Origin: Zopfochytrium polystomum
Lineage: Eukaryota; Chytridiomycota; Chytridiomycetes; Chytridiales; Chytridiaceae
DNA: 64,000 nt
Direction: 5' to 3'
Assembly (NCBI GenBank): GCA_025765615.1
Contig: JAIVFJ010000231.1
Coordinates: 32,313-96,312 of the forward strand
Shown here: one piece after another, positions 63,505 to 64,000 of the stretch
How positions within the stretch are numbered: the first letter of the stretch is position 1
How the letters are laid out: every line of letters begins with the position of its first letter
Translations under genes and position numbers: made by a program
The notes under the pieces: model-generated
The model's database searches: none
Seen by the model: only the letters and a program-made list of their open reading frames with translations
Told to the model about the DNA's origin: nothing

Positions 63505-63875
63505 ATGTACGAAAAAGTAATAACAAAAGCATTATGGAACGTGACATTAATGGGAACTTTTATAATAATATTTTATTTCACGTATGTATCAAAAGTGGAA
63601 GACCAATTAATAAAGAATCAAAGTGAACAATTAGGAAAAAATTTGGAGGGAGACTTGGGAAAATATTACCAAATCCAGTGAAACAAGAAATTGCAAACAG
63701 TATTGTAGTGCCTGATATGAAAGATAATGATGCAAAAATTGACGCACAAAATAAAATCATTAAACAAAAAGCAATTAATTGGGTCATTCTAGTTGTCATT
63801 GGAGGTGTACTTGGAACGTATTTGTTAACCAAAAGATATAACTTAGATATGAAGGAAATAGTAAAAGAAAGTTAA
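63505..63875 (+). pseudogene. Two-span membrane protein with frame change
   Basis: The ATG at 63505 opens MYEKVITKALWNVTLMG and a hydrophobic helix (TFIIIFYFTYV). A charged stretch follows. Near an A6 run at about 63636 the coding moves to another frame (ILPNPVKQEIANSIV) and reaches a second hydrophobic helix (WVILVVIGGVLGTYLL), ending KEIVKES before TAA at 63873-63875. The pieces together would give a protein of about 120 residues with two membrane segments. Confidence 0.45.
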
Positions 63876-64000
63876 TGGTGCTCGCTTTTGTAGCAGTAAC
63901 TGAATATGTGTACGTAACATACATAATGGGTGATTACATTGTAATGGATCCGAACTACTGCAAATATAAAATATTAACATCAGTGAAAGAGAATTTACCA
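63875..64000 (+). CDS. Partial ORF overlapping the preceding stop
   Basis: The ATG at 63875 shares its A with the preceding TAA (TAATG). The frame (MVLAFVAVTEYVYVTYIMGD) is open to the window end at 64000, at least 42 codons. Stop-start overlap of this kind is typical of compact viral or prokaryotic-like gene arrays. The function is unknown. Confidence 0.5.
   Translation, partial: MVLAFVAVTEYVYVTYIMGDYIVMDPNYCKYKILTSVKENLP

Larger units (their letters stand above)
56685..64000. other. AT-rich endogenous large-DNA-virus-like block
   Basis: From the Harbinger end to the window edge the sequence is strongly AT-rich, with A/T-ending codons. The ORFs are short, intronless and closely packed on both strands. 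Genes typical of large eukaryotic DNA viruses or their mobile elements are present: an IS607-type recombinase with a TnpB/Fanzor nuclease, a PIF1 helicase, and small membrane proteins. Many frames are broken by single-base shifts, which fits integrated, decaying viral DNA rather than an active virus. No capsid or packaging gene is visible in this part, so the virus family stays open. Confidence 0.7.

Overview
This is a eukaryotic nuclear window, most likely from an early-diverging (chytrid-like) fungus. The host genes are GC-rich and split by short GT-AG introns of about 60-165 bp, many holding long poly-T or poly-A runs. The protein families fit a fungus: a DUF4246 protein, an AMT/MEP ammonium transporter, a NACHT-WD40 fragment and an F-box-like protein. 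The assignment to chytrids is inference; it rests partly on the mix of large multi-intron genes with decaying giant-virus DNA and an IS607/Fanzor-type element, which is known from zoosporic fungi.

Layout. 0-8 kb: 3' end of a zinc alcohol dehydrogenase, about 4.7 kb of repeat-littered DNA, then a ZZ-finger/DUF4246 protein. 8.9-13.8 kb: two paralogous seven-helix membrane genes on the minus strand, with a decayed leucine-rich-repeat (LRR) gene tail between them. 14.7-25 kb: three minus-strand genes (unknown polyQ protein, ammonium transporter, signal-anchored multi-exon glycoprotein). 25.16-28.97 kb: a Ty1/copia retrotransposon bounded by the target duplication AGCAC, itself carrying a solo chromovirus LTR (duplication GTATG) and a tRNA-like SINE (18-bp duplication). 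29.7-35.7 kb: an intact LRR receptor-like gene with one repeat per exon, followed by the third seven-helix paralogue. The block 31.8-35.7 kb is an inverted copy of 9.0-12.4 kb. 38.3-40.3 kb: F-box-like gene. 42.5-47.3 kb: RRM-like ORF, a minisatellite, an AT-rich viral primase-polymerase fragment and a broken NACHT-WD40 gene. 47.3-51.2 kb: a Ty3 chromovirus with both LTRs, gag, protease and integrase but no reverse transcriptase. 51.2-53.8 kb: a decayed coiled-coil gene. 53.77-56.68 kb: a PIF/Harbinger transposon with perfect 36-bp terminal inverted repeats and TTA duplications.

56.7-64 kb: composition drops abruptly to strongly AT-rich. This block holds compact intronless ORFs on both strands: an IS607-type serine recombinase overlapping a frameshifted TnpB/Fanzor nuclease, a PIF1 helicase with a one-base frameshift, and several small membrane proteins. 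I read it as a decaying endogenous large DNA virus. The primase-polymerase fragment at 44-45.4 kb has the same composition and may come from the same or a related virus.

The strongest novelty leads are the viral IS607-Fanzor unit with a substituted RuvC-II position, the inverted duplication that birthed a seven-helix gene family next to an LRR receptor, and the nested transposon stratigraphy. Several host ORFs (LRR tail, glycoprotein) show frame changes that may be unrecognised introns or assembly errors.
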